Origin: Methanospirillum purgamenti
GTDB taxonomy: Archaea; Halobacteriota; Methanomicrobia; Methanomicrobiales; Methanospirillaceae
DNA: 64,000 bases
Assembly: GCF_018502485.1 (NCBI RefSeq)
Contig: NZ_CP075546.1
Strand: one strand, 5' to 3'
The notes under the pieces are model-generated. The model searched no databases and was not told where the DNA came from. It saw nothing but the letters and a program-made list of their open reading frames with translations. The position numbers and the translations under genes are program-made. Shown in pieces: positions 1 through 9,065 of this stretch (positions within the stretch are counted from its first letter, which is position 1; every line of letters begins with the position of its first letter).

Positions 1-414
1 ATTCTTGATCCTTTTTGTGGAACCGGCGGAACACTCATAGAAGCATCCCTCATCGGATGTCCGGCAATTGGAACTGATGCCGATATTGAGATGATTCAGG
101 GGAGCAGAAAAAATCTCACCTATGCGATGACCGGAGTCGCAGATGCACGACATCTTCCATTCCCTGACGCCTCAATCGATCATGTTGTTTCAGATCTTCC
201 CTATGGACAATCGGTGGTGATTGTCGGAAACCTCTTTGATCTGTATCGTCAAGCACTTCAGGAGATCAGACGAGTAGTAAAACCAGGCAAAAGATCAGTA
301 CTTGTGACACACCAGGACATACGACCACTTGCTGAACAGATCTTTACCATCAATGGATACTATGAACAACGGGTTCATAAAAGCCTGACCAGGCGAATCC
401 TGGTCCTTGTTTGA
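1..414 (+). CDS. tRNA (guanine-10) methyltransferase, Trm-G10/Trm11 type, C-terminal part
   Basis: The frame is open from base 1, so the 5' end (expected THUMP domain) lies outside the window. The visible part is a Rossmann-fold SAM-dependent methyltransferase. It starts with the SAM-binding motif DPFCGTGGTLIEA and later has the catalytic motif SDLPYG, the (D/N)LPYG form typical of enzymes that methylate guanine N2 at position 10 of tRNA. The family normally has about 330-350 residues, so roughly 60% is missing at the left edge. It is followed 39 bp later by a CheR-like gene on the same strand, with no functional link evident. Other THUMP-type RNA methyltransferases share these motifs, so the exact target position is inferred. 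Confidence 0.85.
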   Translation: MLDPFCGTGGTLIEASLIGCPAIGTDADIEMIQGSRKNLTYAMTGVADARHLPFPDASIDHVVSDLPYGQSVVIVGNLFDLYRQALQEIRRVVKPGKRSVLVTHQDIRPLAEQIFTINGYYEQRVHKSLTRRILVLV

Positions 415-453
415 CGCTCTCCATCACTCTCAATATTCAACTCAATCCAAACT

Positions 454-1086
454 ATGGCATTTACATTCTTTTTCCGGGATGCTCAAACCCTGAGCCTTGC
501 AATAGATCATTTTTTACCATTTGTTCAGAGTAGACAAACTATCACAATATGGAGTGCCGGGTGTGCCATGGGTCAGGAACCATACACCTTTGCTATATTG
601 TTGCGTGAACGAATGGGGCCACACCTCTTTCGAAATGTAAAAATTTTTGCCACAGATATTGACACGTACAACCAGTATGTACAGATAATCGGAACCGGCA
701 GATATCCAGAAAAAGATCTTCAGCGAATTCCTCCGGAAATATTTCAACGGTACTTCAGATCAGATCCTCAGGATCCAGGATTTGTCTATGTTATTGACGA
801 GATACGAAATGCAGTTCAGTTCAAAAAGCATGATCTTCTGACATATGAACCAATCCGCACAGGAGTGCACCTGATTATCTGTAAAAATGTCCTTCTCCAC
901 TTTTCAGCTGAGGAACGTCTGAAAGTCTGGAATATGTTCTGGACTGCTCTTGAGTACGGGGGTTTTATGCTTCATGAGCACACACAGAAACTTCCTGATG
1001 AACTCGCAGGTTCCTTTGATCAGATTGTCATGAATGCACAGATATTCAGGAAACATGACCCTTATGCAGGTGAGAAATCTCACTGA
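454..1086 (+). CDS. CheR-like protein methyltransferase lacking the N-terminal helical domain
   Basis: This 210-residue protein matches the C-terminal SAM-binding domain of CheR, which methylates glutamates on chemoreceptors. Visible motifs are TFFFRD at the start, WSAGCAMGQEPYTFA (33-47, SAM motif), FATDID (65-70) and CKNVLLHF (143-150, the equivalent of CheR CRNVLIYF). Normal CheR has about 270 residues with an N-terminal helical domain before the TFFRD motif. Here the ATG sits three codons before that motif, so the helical domain is absent. Either this is a short stand-alone family or the gene has lost its 5' end. It overlaps the next gene by 23 bp if that gene starts at 1064. No other chemotaxis gene is in the window. 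Confidence 0.75.
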   Translation: MAFTFFFRDAQTLSLAIDHFLPFVQSRQTITIWSAGCAMGQEPYTFAILLRERMGPHLFRNVKIFATDIDTYNQYVQIIGTGRYPEKDLQRIPPEIFQRYFRSDPQDPGFVYVIDEIRNAVQFKKHDLLTYEPIRTGVHLIICKNVLLHFSAEERLKVWNMFWTALEYGGFMLHEHTQKLPDELAGSFDQIVMNAQIFRKHDPYAGEKSH

Positions 1087-1663
1087 TCACAGTGATTATT
1101 ATACATCCAATGTGTGGCATATCTGCGGAGTATACCATTCATTATCTGATATAAACACACTCATCGATGCCGGAAGGGATCCGGGTATCCTGAATACTCT
1201 TGAATCCATCAAATGCGGCCTTGGGAAAAAGCCGGTTGAACAGATTATCCTGACACATTCTCATTTTGACCATGCTGGAATGGTTCCAAAAATTATTGAG
1301 CGATATAATCCGAAGATATATGCTCATCCTGCAAGCAGAAATAGTGGGACAATTCCACTCCTAGACAGGCAGGAAATCCAGGTAGGGGAAGAGATATGTA
1401 TGGCAGTGTATGCACCAGGACACAGTGAAGACTCATTATGTTTACTCTGCGAAGAGGAACACCTGCTCTTTTCAGGTGATGTACCAATTCGGGTTTACTC
1501 TCATGATAATGAATTTACTTCCCAGTATCTCGATGCGTTTGAACTTTTTGTCGCTGCAGATTTACAGGCAATATATCCAGGACATGGGGATCAAATCACA
1601 GGTAATGTTCCCCACCTCATGATGGAATCGCTTAGAAACATTCGAAAGAGTAGGATTTTTTAA
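1064..1663 (+). CDS. metallo-beta-lactamase-fold hydrolase (copy 1)
   Basis: A 199-residue single-domain MBL-fold protein. The metal-binding motif THSHFDH is complete (H65, H67, D69, H70 from the start used here), followed by APGHSED, FSGD and YPGHGD, which supply the remaining metal ligands. It is close to the glyoxalase II-like or generic MBL subgroup, and the substrate is unknown. An upstream ATG at 1034 is possible, but the start at 1064 gives an N-terminus (MQVRNLTDHSDYYTSN) that aligns with the neighbouring paralogue (MKVINLTKQSSIYTSN), so I prefer it. The 23-bp overlap with the CheR-like gene suggests co-transcription. Copy 2 follows after 3 bp: a tandem duplication. Confidence 0.85.
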   Translation: MQVRNLTDHSDYYTSNVWHICGVYHSLSDINTLIDAGRDPGILNTLESIKCGLGKKPVEQIILTHSHFDHAGMVPKIIERYNPKIYAHPASRNSGTIPLLDRQEIQVGEEICMAVYAPGHSEDSLCLLCEEEHLLFSGDVPIRVYSHDNEFTSQYLDAFELFVAADLQAIYPGHGDQITGNVPHLMMESLRNIRKSRIF

Positions 1664-1666
1664 CTG

Positions 1667-2263
1667 ATGAAGGTCATCAATCTGACAAAGCAGAGTTCAA
1701 TATATACATCCAATGCCTGGTTATGCGGGTGTATTCATAGCCCAGAAGATTTTGGTATACTCATCGATACCGGATGTGATCCTGTCATCCTTGATTATTT
1801 ACGACAGATGCGAGAAAAGACAGGGAAGAATCCGGTTGAAAAACTCATTCTTACGCATTCTCATTATGATCATGCCAAACTTCTGGGAAGAATAAAGGAA
1901 GAATTTCATCCAGTTGTCTATGCAGCGTCATCATATCTTGCAGGAGTAGATACTGTTCTTTCTAATGGAGATGTGGTAAAATGTGGAATTTTTCACTTTG
2001 AGATAATTACCATTCCAGGCCATACATCAGATTCTGTCTGTATTTATTGTCCAGAGGAGGAGATCCTCTTTTCCGGGGATACACCCCTCATAATCTGGGG
2101 AACAGAGAATACATACGAAAAAGATTTTTTACAGGGATTTGAAGAACTGGCACAACGAAAAATAACATCTGCGTATCCCGGACATGGTGAGATCATGAGT
2201 ATAGAAGTCTCCAGAATGATCAGACAATCATTAATAAATCTAAAAAGAAGTCGTATTCTCTAA
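1667..2263 (+). CDS. metallo-beta-lactamase-fold hydrolase (copy 2)
   Basis: A 198-residue paralogue of the preceding protein with the same complete metal site: THSHYDH (H64, H66, D68, H69), IPGHTSD, FSGDTP and YPGHGE. The two copies share layout from the first residue to the last (both end in a KRSRI-type tail), so they arose by tandem duplication, but they have diverged considerably. It probably shares a transcript with the genes before it. Substrate unknown; glyoxalase II-like thioester hydrolysis is one possibility. No signal peptide, so cytoplasmic. Confidence 0.85.
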   Translation: MKVINLTKQSSIYTSNAWLCGCIHSPEDFGILIDTGCDPVILDYLRQMREKTGKNPVEKLILTHSHYDHAKLLGRIKEEFHPVVYAASSYLAGVDTVLSNGDVVKCGIFHFEIITIPGHTSDSVCIYCPEEEILFSGDTPLIIWGTENTYEKDFLQGFEELAQRKITSAYPGHGEIMSIEVSRMIRQSLINLKRSRIL

Positions 2264-2392
2264 TATAGTTCAATGTAGTCCAGTATGAATTCCCTTTGCC
2301 CTGAGTAATATCACATCCTTTGCTGGCAGTCCTTTTTTTGTATGTACCGTCATACATGTATTGACATATTGAAAACCATATCAACAATTTTC

Positions 2393-2400
2393 TATATAAA
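2393..2400 (+). promoter_or_regulatory. archaeal TATA box for the glycosylation operon
   Basis: TATATAAA lies 38 bp upstream of the ATG at 2438, at the spacing expected for an archaeal TBP site with a short leader. It marks the start of the three overlapping genes that follow. Confidence 0.55.
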
Positions 2401-2437
2401 GTACGGTTGATTAAAACACATATTCTTGAAGTAAATT

Positions 2438-3748
2438 ATGAAAACAGCAATACTGGGCGGCGGCTTATCAGGCATCACTCTTGCATGCATCCTCTCTGAA
2501 AAAGGGGATGATGTTACCGTTCTGGAACAGGAGATTACTCCGGGTGGCCTGTGTAGATCATGTAATTCGAACGGTTTTACCTTTGATATTGGGGGATCCC
2601 ATATCATTTTTTCACGGGATACCGAGGTTCTTGGGTTTATTCATGATGTTCTTGGTGCAAACAGGACCGAAAGAATCAGAAACACAAAAATACTCTACAA
2701 GGGCAGGTATGTAAAATACCCATTTGAAAACGCCCTGTCTGAACTCCCACCTGAAGACTGCTACACATGCCTGTATGAATACATTAAGGCACTTATTACT
2801 TCTGAGAAGGGAGAGAATAATCCTCCACACAATTTTCAGGAGTGGATTCTACAGACGTTCGGGAAGGGTATAGCTGATGCGTACCTGATCCCATATAATA
2901 CGAAAATCTGGAATTATCCTCCTGAGCTGATGTCGGCTCACTGGATGGAAGGAAGAGTTCCAAGGCCTCCTGTTGAAGACATCATAAAATCTGCAGTCGG
3001 CATCGCTACGGAAGGATATGTCCATCAGGCAGTCTTCTCATATCCGATCACCGGAGGAATTGAGGCCTTAATTCATGCCATTGCTGCCCCGGTCAAAAAT
3101 AAGATAAAAACCGGATTTCGGATATCACAGATACGAAAACAAGCAGACGGATATGAAATAAGCGATGGAACGCAGATCGTTACAGCAGAAAGAATCATCA
3201 GTACTATTCCTCTGCAGCATCTTGCTCTCTGTCTCGATGATATCCCACAAGAAATAAAAAAGGCCATACGTGATTTGAAATATAATTCTGTTATTGCTGT
3301 GGGTGTTGGCATTACAGGTTCCGTCCCACCATACTCATGGGCATATATTCCGGATACTGGCACATCTCTTGCAAACCGGATATCATTTCCCTCTAATTTT
3401 TCAGACACCACTGCTCCGGAGGGGTGTTCTTCAATATTAGCTGAGATAACATACAATGATGGTGATGCAGTTTCACAGATGACCGATGTAGCGATTATAG
3501 ACCATGTTGTGAGTTCTTTATCGGGAATCGGGCTTTGTAAACCAGAACAGATCATAACAACCCATGTATCACGATCTCCATTTGCATATGTTGTTTATGA
3601 TCTCGCATACCTGAGAAATATTGAGATCATAAAAAAATACTTCCAGAACAGCGGCATATCCCTTGTCGGACGGTTTTCACAATTTGAATATCTGAACATG
3701 GATGGAATCATCCGTTCGGTCATGAACTTTACACGCGATCTGAAATGA
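2438..3748 (+). CDS. FAD-dependent UDP-galactopyranose mutase/amine oxidase-like protein
   Basis: A 436-residue flavoprotein. The N-terminus has the dinucleotide-binding motif GGGLSG (residues 7-12), then VTVLEQE ending the first beta-alpha-beta unit, and PGGLCRS typical of UDP-galactopyranose mutase and protoporphyrinogen oxidase-like enzymes. Such proteins next to glycosyltransferases commonly remodel nucleotide sugars, and that role is inferred here. The stop codon overlaps the start of the GT4 gene by 4 bp, so the two are translationally coupled. No signal peptide. The substrate cannot be read from the sequence; a squalene- or carotenoid-desaturase-like role is a less likely alternative. 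Confidence 0.75.
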   Translation: MKTAILGGGLSGITLACILSEKGDDVTVLEQEITPGGLCRSCNSNGFTFDIGGSHIIFSRDTEVLGFIHDVLGANRTERIRNTKILYKGRYVKYPFENALSELPPEDCYTCLYEYIKALITSEKGENNPPHNFQEWILQTFGKGIADAYLIPYNTKIWNYPPELMSAHWMEGRVPRPPVEDIIKSAVGIATEGYVHQAVFSYPITGGIEALIHAIAAPVKNKIKTGFRISQIRKQADGYEISDGTQIVTAERIISTIPLQHLALCLDDIPQEIKKAIRDLKYNSVIAVGVGITGSVPPYSWAYIPDTGTSLANRISFPSNFSDTTAPEGCSSILAEITYNDGDAVSQMTDVAIIDHVVSSLSGIGLCKPEQIITTHVSRSPFAYVVYDLAYLRNIEIIKKYFQNSGISLVGRFSQFEYLNMDGIIRSVMNFTRDLK

Positions 3749-4722
3749 AGATCAATTTTGTCGTAGAAGACATGTTTGTCTTTAAGTACATTGGGTGTTC
3801 CACTGTAGCGAAAACCCTGTACCGAGGATTGAAAAATCAGAACGGGATAGATATTAGCTGGGAGCGGTATAAATTCCAGGCTGACATCTCGCATTATCAC
3901 ACCTTTGGCCCGATTGCATTGTTAAACAGGCGTCTGGCATCCGGAAAAAAGATTCTGACCGCTCATTCAACTCCACGGGTAAACATTGGAAACCTTGCAC
4001 TCACAAAAACCATCAATAAGAGATACCCGGATATATATCGGAAATTTGACCATATCATAACCATTTCAGAAGCATGTGAAAAGGAAGTGAAAGAAATGGT
4101 CCCAGATATTCCGGTCACCCGGATACCAAATGGTATTAATAGGGAATATTTCTCTCCATCTCACACAAAACGTGAAGAATTCAGAGAGGCATGGAACATA
4201 TCACCAGAGGAACAGGTTGCTCTGACGGTTGCCCAGATAAGTCCTAGAAAAGGATTTTATGATTTCATGAGCATCGCAGCAAAAAATCCTGAAATTCAGT
4301 TTATCTGGGTTGGTGGCTTTCCATATGGGGTTGCATCCAAAGACTATCTGAAGATAAAGGCGATGATACAGAGAAAACCAAAGAATGTTCTCTTCACAGG
4401 ATTTGTCAGAGATATCGCAGAAGCATATTGTGCTGCAGATGTATTCATTATGCCCACCTATGCAGAAACATTCGGACTTGCAGTTCTCGAAGCTCAAGCA
4501 TGTGGTCTTCCGGTAATCGCTCGGGATATCCCTGAGTTTCATGAGATATATGAAGATTCAGTCAGATATTTTTCGACTCCTGATGATGCTCATGCAGAAC
4601 TCCATGATGAGTCCTCATTGGAGAAGTGTGCACATGGAGCACGTGACTTTTCCTCACGATATGATATCAGGCAGGTCTGTGCTGAACATCTCTCTCTTTA
4701 CAATAAACTGGTTACATCATGA
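3745..4722 (+). CDS. glycosyltransferase, GT4 family
   Basis: A 325-residue GT-B-fold enzyme. The donor-binding half carries VAQISPRKGF and the signature PTYAETFGLAVLEAQACGLP (about 238-257), in which the E-x7-E pair contacts the nucleotide sugar. The acceptor half has AHSTPR and PNGINREYFSP. It is shorter than usual for GT4 (about 350-400) because the N-terminal acceptor domain is compact. It overlaps the genes on both sides by 4 bp (ATGA), so the FAD protein, this enzyme and the GT2 form one unit, probably for a surface polysaccharide or glycolipid. The sugar specificity is unknown. Confidence 0.88.
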   Translation: MKINFVVEDMFVFKYIGCSTVAKTLYRGLKNQNGIDISWERYKFQADISHYHTFGPIALLNRRLASGKKILTAHSTPRVNIGNLALTKTINKRYPDIYRKFDHIITISEACEKEVKEMVPDIPVTRIPNGINREYFSPSHTKREEFREAWNISPEEQVALTVAQISPRKGFYDFMSIAAKNPEIQFIWVGGFPYGVASKDYLKIKAMIQRKPKNVLFTGFVRDIAEAYCAADVFIMPTYAETFGLAVLEAQACGLPVIARDIPEFHEIYEDSVRYFSTPDDAHAELHDESSLEKCAHGARDFSSRYDIRQVCAEHLSLYNKLVTS

Positions 4723-5417
4723 TATCAGTAGTTATTCCGTCATTTAATGAAGGTGAACGAATAGAACGATGCCTTGAGTCATTATTAAAACAGGATCTGC
4801 CACGAAATGAGTATGAAATTATTGTGGTTGATGGTGGCTCAAAAGACAACACCCGTGAGGTTGCAGAAAAATATGCAGATATCGTCTTTATTCAGACGAG
4901 TCCGAAGGTGGGCGGTGCCAGAAATGACGGGGCAGTTCGCGCCAGAGGGGAGATTATTGCTACAACCGATGCAGATACATTTCTTCCACCTGACTGGCTT
5001 GTCAGAATAAAGAAGGGATTTACAAATCCAAATGTGGTTATGGTATATGGTCCGGTCTGGCCTATCGAGTCAACTCTGAAAAACAGACTGTATTTGTTCA
5101 TGGCAAATACTTTTGCACATCTGGGATATCTCACAGGAACAGTTCTTTTTACCCTTGGATGTAATAGTGCTTTCCGGGCTGATGAGTTTAAAAAGGCCGG
5201 CATGTACCGGGTATCTGATGCAGGTGATGATCTTGAGATTGCTCACCGGATGCGAAGGATTGGGAGGGTAAAATTTGACAGGAAACTCTTTGTTGGATTT
5301 TCAATGCGAAGGTATGATCAATTTGGTGCATTCCGTTCTATTTATGAATGGTTTTATATTGTGTTCCATGGAGGCGATGCGGAAAAATACCAGTATACCA
5401 AAAAGGAATACCGGTAA
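4719..5417 (+). CDS. glycosyltransferase, GT2 family
   Basis: A 232-residue GT-A-fold enzyme. It opens with VVIPSFNEGERIERCLESLL, followed by VVDGGSKDNT and the metal-binding DADT (a DXD-type motif). GDDLEIAHRMRRIG is the ED-equivalent acceptor region. The C-terminus has aromatic, moderately hydrophobic stretches but no clear multi-helix membrane domain. It overlaps the preceding GT4 gene by 4 bp and ends the operon. Likely acts at the cytoplasmic face of the membrane on a lipid-linked acceptor; donor and acceptor are not determinable. Confidence 0.88.
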   Translation: MISVVIPSFNEGERIERCLESLLKQDLPRNEYEIIVVDGGSKDNTREVAEKYADIVFIQTSPKVGGARNDGAVRARGEIIATTDADTFLPPDWLVRIKKGFTNPNVVMVYGPVWPIESTLKNRLYLFMANTFAHLGYLTGTVLFTLGCNSAFRADEFKKAGMYRVSDAGDDLEIAHRMRRIGRVKFDRKLFVGFSMRRYDQFGAFRSIYEWFYIVFHGGDAEKYQYTKKEYR

Positions 5418-5502
5418 TCAATCATCCGAGAAGTAATAAACCAGAGTATACAACAGGTATACAAGGATGATACCCGTAATTCTGGCAACACACTGACATT
5501 AC

Positions 5503-6300
5503 ATGTTCGAATCCCAAAAAAAGAGTAAATCAGAGATACTCATCGTTGAAGATGATGAGATTATTGCCACTCTTATCGAACGGTTTCTTATTCAGTATAA
5601 CTATGCAGTTTGTGCCAAGGTTGCATCCGGTGAAGATGCATTATATAAAACAGCTGAGCATCTTCCCGACCTTGTTCTAATGGATATTAACCTGGCCGGT
5701 AAGATAGACGGGATAACCGCAACGAAATTTATAGCGTCAATTTTTCATACTCCGGTCATTTTCCTTTCAGGCCAGGATGATGATACAACACTTGAACGGG
5801 CAGCACTTGCAGAACCAGCAAGTTTTATCATAAAACCATTTACTGCGAAAGATCTCTATTCAAACATAGAAATTGCTCTTCACAGGGAGAGAATATTTAA
5901 AAGATCCAAGGATTATCAGGAAGATAAAATTAAGCGACTGGCACGAGCAGCATTATCTGACCTGGATGCCTATTTCATTCTTGATATCCGGGGCAGGATA
6001 ATTTTTATCAATCCTTATGGAGAGTATCTCCTGAATGTTCAGCGCAATGACATTATATTAAAACCAATAGGGAATTTTCTGACCTTTTATGATACCAGGC
6101 AAAAAATTGTCTTCACTGACACGTTCCAGGATGTTATAAGAGAAAGTCTGGTTCTCGGTATAAGACAACATATTGCTGTGAAAATGAAAGATGAAACCTA
6201 CCGGCATGTCATCATTCAGTCAACTCACATCAGGAATGCGAGCAAAGAGTCAATTGGGATGATTGTCCGGATGCATATAAAGACAAAGAGTGAGTTATGA
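5503..6300 (+). CDS. response regulator with C-terminal PAS-like domain
   Basis: A 265-residue two-domain signalling protein. Residues about 10-125 form a receiver domain: acidic pocket EDDE (16-19), phosphoacceptor D61 in LVLMDINL, the switch Ser/Thr in FLSG, and K111 in IIKPF. Residues about 150-262 look like a PAS sensor domain (DAYFILDIRGRIIFINPYGE, followed by beta strands). There is no histidine-kinase or DNA-binding domain, a common layout in methanogens where such proteins connect to separate kinases by protein contact. It stands alone between the glycosylation unit and a tRNA gene. The signal is unknown. Confidence 0.85.
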   Translation: MFESQKKSKSEILIVEDDEIIATLIERFLIQYNYAVCAKVASGEDALYKTAEHLPDLVLMDINLAGKIDGITATKFIASIFHTPVIFLSGQDDDTTLERAALAEPASFIIKPFTAKDLYSNIEIALHRERIFKRSKDYQEDKIKRLARAALSDLDAYFILDIRGRIIFINPYGEYLLNVQRNDIILKPIGNFLTFYDTRQKIVFTDTFQDVIRESLVLGIRQHIAVKMKDETYRHVIIQSTHIRNASKESIGMIVRMHIKTKSEL

Positions 6301-6344
6301 ATACCTTCATATGCGATAATGAATAACATATACAGGCACGGTTA

Positions 6345-6416
6345 GTCCCGGTAGGGTAGTGGATATCCTAGAAGCCTGCGGAGCTTTTGACCTGGGTTCA
6401 AGTCCCAGCCGGGACG
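6345..6416 (+). tRNA. tRNA-Arg (anticodon GCG)
   Basis: A 72-nt cloverleaf can be drawn by hand. The acceptor stem GTCCCGG pairs perfectly with CCGGGAC and the discriminator is G at 6416. The anticodon stem GAAGC/GCTTT encloses the 7-nt loop CTGCGGA, so the anticodon at 6378-6380 is GCG after the invariant T33. The T arm is CTGGG-TTCAAGT-CCCAG. The D arm is less regular, with one G-T pair. It reads CGC/CGU arginine codons. No intron is seen and CCA is not encoded. Confidence 0.92.
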
Positions 6417-6736
6417 TCTATTTCTCAGGGTTTGTTTTAGGTTTTTTCAAATATTTAATTTTCTTGAATAATTAGTTATTTTACTTCATTTGATACATGA
6501 CATATTTTCTTATTCATCTTTTCCTTCAGACAACCAGCCCTCTCTGATAATCACGTGATATCCTCGTCACTTCATATTCATACTATTCACTCAAGCATAC
6601 CTACTATTTTAATCCAATAGGGAAGGCTAAATGAACAGGGGGAGAAAAAGTATCTGTTTACATAACTTGAAAAAGCGACAGGACCAGATGAATTTGGATG
6701 AAACCCTAACTGCAAAAATTCCTTTAACACCAAACT

Positions 6737-6744
6737 TATATAAA
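6737..6744 (+). promoter_or_regulatory. archaeal TATA box for the asparaginase gene
   Basis: TATATAAA starts 27 bp before the ATG at 6764. That spacing predicts a leaderless or nearly leaderless transcript. Confidence 0.55.
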
Positions 6745-6763
6745 TACATCTTAAGATAATATC

Positions 6764-7816
6764 ATGAAATCTTACTATTTTCTCCCTCTAATGATCTTTA
6801 TTCTTTTAATATCAAATTCGCTATCAGGTATTGTTTGTGCAGACCTTCCCAAAATCCAAATTCTGGCAACTGGAGGAACGATCGCCGGAACTGCTCAAAA
6901 TCAAAGTGAACTTACTCTTTACAAATCAGGAGATTTGAGTGTAGACGCTCTCATTGCATCACTTCCAGAAATGAGTACCTATGCTCATGTTGTAGGTGAA
7001 CAAATCTACAATATCGATAGTATTGAGATGACCCCTGATATCTGGCTCACTCTTGCGAACCGGGTGAATAAATTGTTAGAGTCCCCGGATATTGATGGGG
7101 TGGTAATTACGCATGGGACTGATACCCTGGAAGAAACTGCATATTTCCTCAACCTCGTAGTAAAAAGTGAAAAACCCGTTGTTATAACTGGTTCTATACG
7201 ACCAGCTACCGCTCTTTCAGCAGACGGTCCATTAAACCTCTTGAATGCAGTAATCTTGGCAGCGAGTCGGGATGCAGCTGGAAAAGGAGTTCTGATTCTG
7301 TTAAACGGACAGATCAACGGAGCAAGAGACACCACGAAGACGAACACAGAGATGGTTGAAACCTTCAAATCTGCTGATTTCGGTCTTCTTGGGTACATGG
7401 ATAATGAAGTTCCGAGATTCTATCGTGAAAGCTTAAAACTCCACACTACAGCAACCAATTTTGATGTAACCAGTAGAACCACCCTACCTAAGGTTGACAT
7501 CGTCATGCTCTATCCTGGTGTAGACCGGACAGCCATTGATGCATTTGTCGCTAATAAAACAGAAGGGATTATCATCGCCTCCTTAGGAAATGGGGGATAT
7601 TCTAAGTCAATCAAAGCTGCTCTACAAGATGTCATAGATCGAGGAATACCGGTGGTTATCTCCTCGAGAACTGGAACGGGGATTATTACTTCGAAAGATC
7701 CAGAATTTATCTCATCTGACTCGCTCAACCCTCAGAAAGCCCGTATCCTTCTGATGGTTGCATTAACACAGACACATAACCTGGACGAGATCGAAAAGAT
7801 ATTCAGAATATGTTAA
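6764..7816 (+). CDS. secreted L-asparaginase (type II-like)
   Basis: A 350-residue enzyme that hydrolyses asparagine to aspartate and ammonia. Residues 1-26 are a signal peptide (hydrophobic LPLMIFILLISNSL core, then VCA), so it acts outside the membrane. Both catalytic motifs are intact: LATGGTIAG with the nucleophile Thr at about 39, and THGTDT (116-121) with the second Thr-Asp pair. Length matches type II asparaginases of bacteria and archaea. It is a single gene with its own TATA box. Glutaminase side activity is common in the family and cannot be excluded. Confidence 0.92.
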   Translation: MKSYYFLPLMIFILLISNSLSGIVCADLPKIQILATGGTIAGTAQNQSELTLYKSGDLSVDALIASLPEMSTYAHVVGEQIYNIDSIEMTPDIWLTLANRVNKLLESPDIDGVVITHGTDTLEETAYFLNLVVKSEKPVVITGSIRPATALSADGPLNLLNAVILAASRDAAGKGVLILLNGQINGARDTTKTNTEMVETFKSADFGLLGYMDNEVPRFYRESLKLHTTATNFDVTSRTTLPKVDIVMLYPGVDRTAIDAFVANKTEGIIIASLGNGGYSKSIKAALQDVIDRGIPVVISSRTGTGIITSKDPEFISSDSLNPQKARILLMVALTQTHNLDEIEKIFRIC

Positions 7817-8618
7817 AAAGAAACACACATAAGCCATTTCGCAGTTCATGCGTGTCAGTCATACTTGAGTTGATGAAATTAGATTACATTCAACCGTTTG
7901 ATCGAAATTATGGGTATGAATCCCTCTTTAAAACCCATCGTAAGAGTATATTTCACCATGAGGTGAGTTACGTGAAAGGGCTGATCACCCTTCTTTGTGG
8001 ATCGAACATGAGATAAATATCTGAAAATGTAATCGGAAGTGAGGTATGAAGCAATTACGAGGAGGGAGAAAGGAATGATGAGTGAATTATCCTCATTTTC
8101 ATCGGAAATTTGAGGAATTGATCGTCAAAAGACTGTTTGGTCCGGGTTACGTGGGCCGGTTTGGCAGTCCGGTTACTCGCAGAAGTGTGTCGACGAGACA
8201 TTCTGCTTAGTTAATATTATATCCTGAGATATATATGTAAGCTTTTATATATCAAGCGAAGACCGAACTTCATAAATTATCCAGTTTTTTTAGGGGGGCG
8301 GAATGGCAAGTTTCACAAAAAACGATTAATATGGGGGTATGTCCTGATGGTATTGATGGCAGTTAAAATCGGGTTCAAATTCACGAATAAAAGAATATTT
8401 GGTAACATATTTAAGCCTGATCAGAGGGTAGGACGGGTTCAGGTTTTTAAAAAGGAATTATTTTAACTTTTTGTTAGATATTGCATCTTCAATCTGCATG
8501 TTCGGTACAATTCCCAATGATGCCGTTCTTATATCGAAAATAGTGCGGGATAGTTCCTTGAATTTATTTTTATGGAAAATTCTTTAGATATTTATCTATA
8601 TGGATAGGAAATGGAACA
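7817..8618. other. intergenic region, 802 bp, no convincing gene
   Basis: This contains a short frame (7810-8016, 68 codons, overlapping the asparaginase stop) with no recognisable features, and a GC-rich patch listed separately as a possible structured RNA. The rest is AT-rich with no promoter-gene pair I can support. Confidence 0.5.
8139..8210. ncRNA. possible structured RNA (GC-rich island in AT-rich spacer)
   Basis: In a long AT-rich spacer this patch is much richer in G and C. At 8179-8206 a hairpin forms: GCAGAA pairs with TTCTGC, a GTG bulge follows, then TGTC pairs with GACA around the loop GACGA. Upstream, CCGG...CCGG can pair, and CCGGGTTAC and CCGGTTAC look like an imperfect direct repeat. 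GC islands in AT-rich archaeal spacers often mark small RNAs, but no known family is recognised and the strand is unknown. Confidence 0.2.
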
Positions 8619-9065
8619 TCATTTATGTGAGTTAAGAGTATTTTCCAGTTGAGAAACAACTGATGAGATATCATCCATTTTTGTCATGAAAATATCATAA
8701 ACAATCAGATCATTGATCCTCCCATACTGATGAACGAGAATGTTTCTAAGGCCTTTCATATCCTTTAGTAATTCTCCTGTTTCTGGGTTTATTATTCCAG
8801 ACCTCACAAGATTTCCTATAATATCATCATCATTCTGGGGGATGCCAAGTTTCAGGTCCCGGTTTATTATTGCACAGATATCAAAGATACACTGCAAAAC
8901 ATATTCAAGCCTTTTATATAATCCATCTTTCAACAATCCCAGATTTATAAAATCATCGTAATTCCCTGTTTGTGGAAAATTTTCCTGGATTAAGCCGATG
9001 GATTGTTCGATCTCTGATAGCAAAAAGCGGATCCTATCAGTTCTTATAACCTGAATTTTTTTCAT
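8619..9065 (-). CDS. hepT: HepT-like HEPN ribonuclease toxin
   Basis: A 148-residue all-helical HEPN protein of the DUF86/HepT family. The RNase motif R-x4-H-x-Y is intact (RNILVHQY, R107, H112, Y114). In the characterised family this motif cuts RNA, and the tyrosine is the residue that the partner MntA modifies with AMP to silence the toxin. Its ATG overlaps the stop of the upstream nucleotidyltransferase by 1 bp (TAATG), so the two are translationally coupled. That pairing and the conserved active site make this a toxin-antitoxin module at the edge of the defence island. Confidence 0.85.
   Translation of the reverse strand: MKKIQVIRTDRIRFLLSEIEQSIGLIQENFPQTGNYDDFINLGLLKDGLYKRLEYVLQCIFDICAIINRDLKLGIPQNDDDIIGNLVRSGIINPETGELLKDMKGLRNILVHQYGRINDLIVYDIFMTKMDDISSVVSQLENTLNSHK

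Noticed and set aside
7810..8016. 68-codon frame after the asparaginase gene
   Set aside because: It overlaps the asparaginase stop by 7 bp but has no recognisable motif or composition; kept out as unsupported.
8101..8220. Possible tRNA in the GC-rich patch
   Set aside because: No acceptor stem, no T-arm consensus and no anticodon loop could be drawn.
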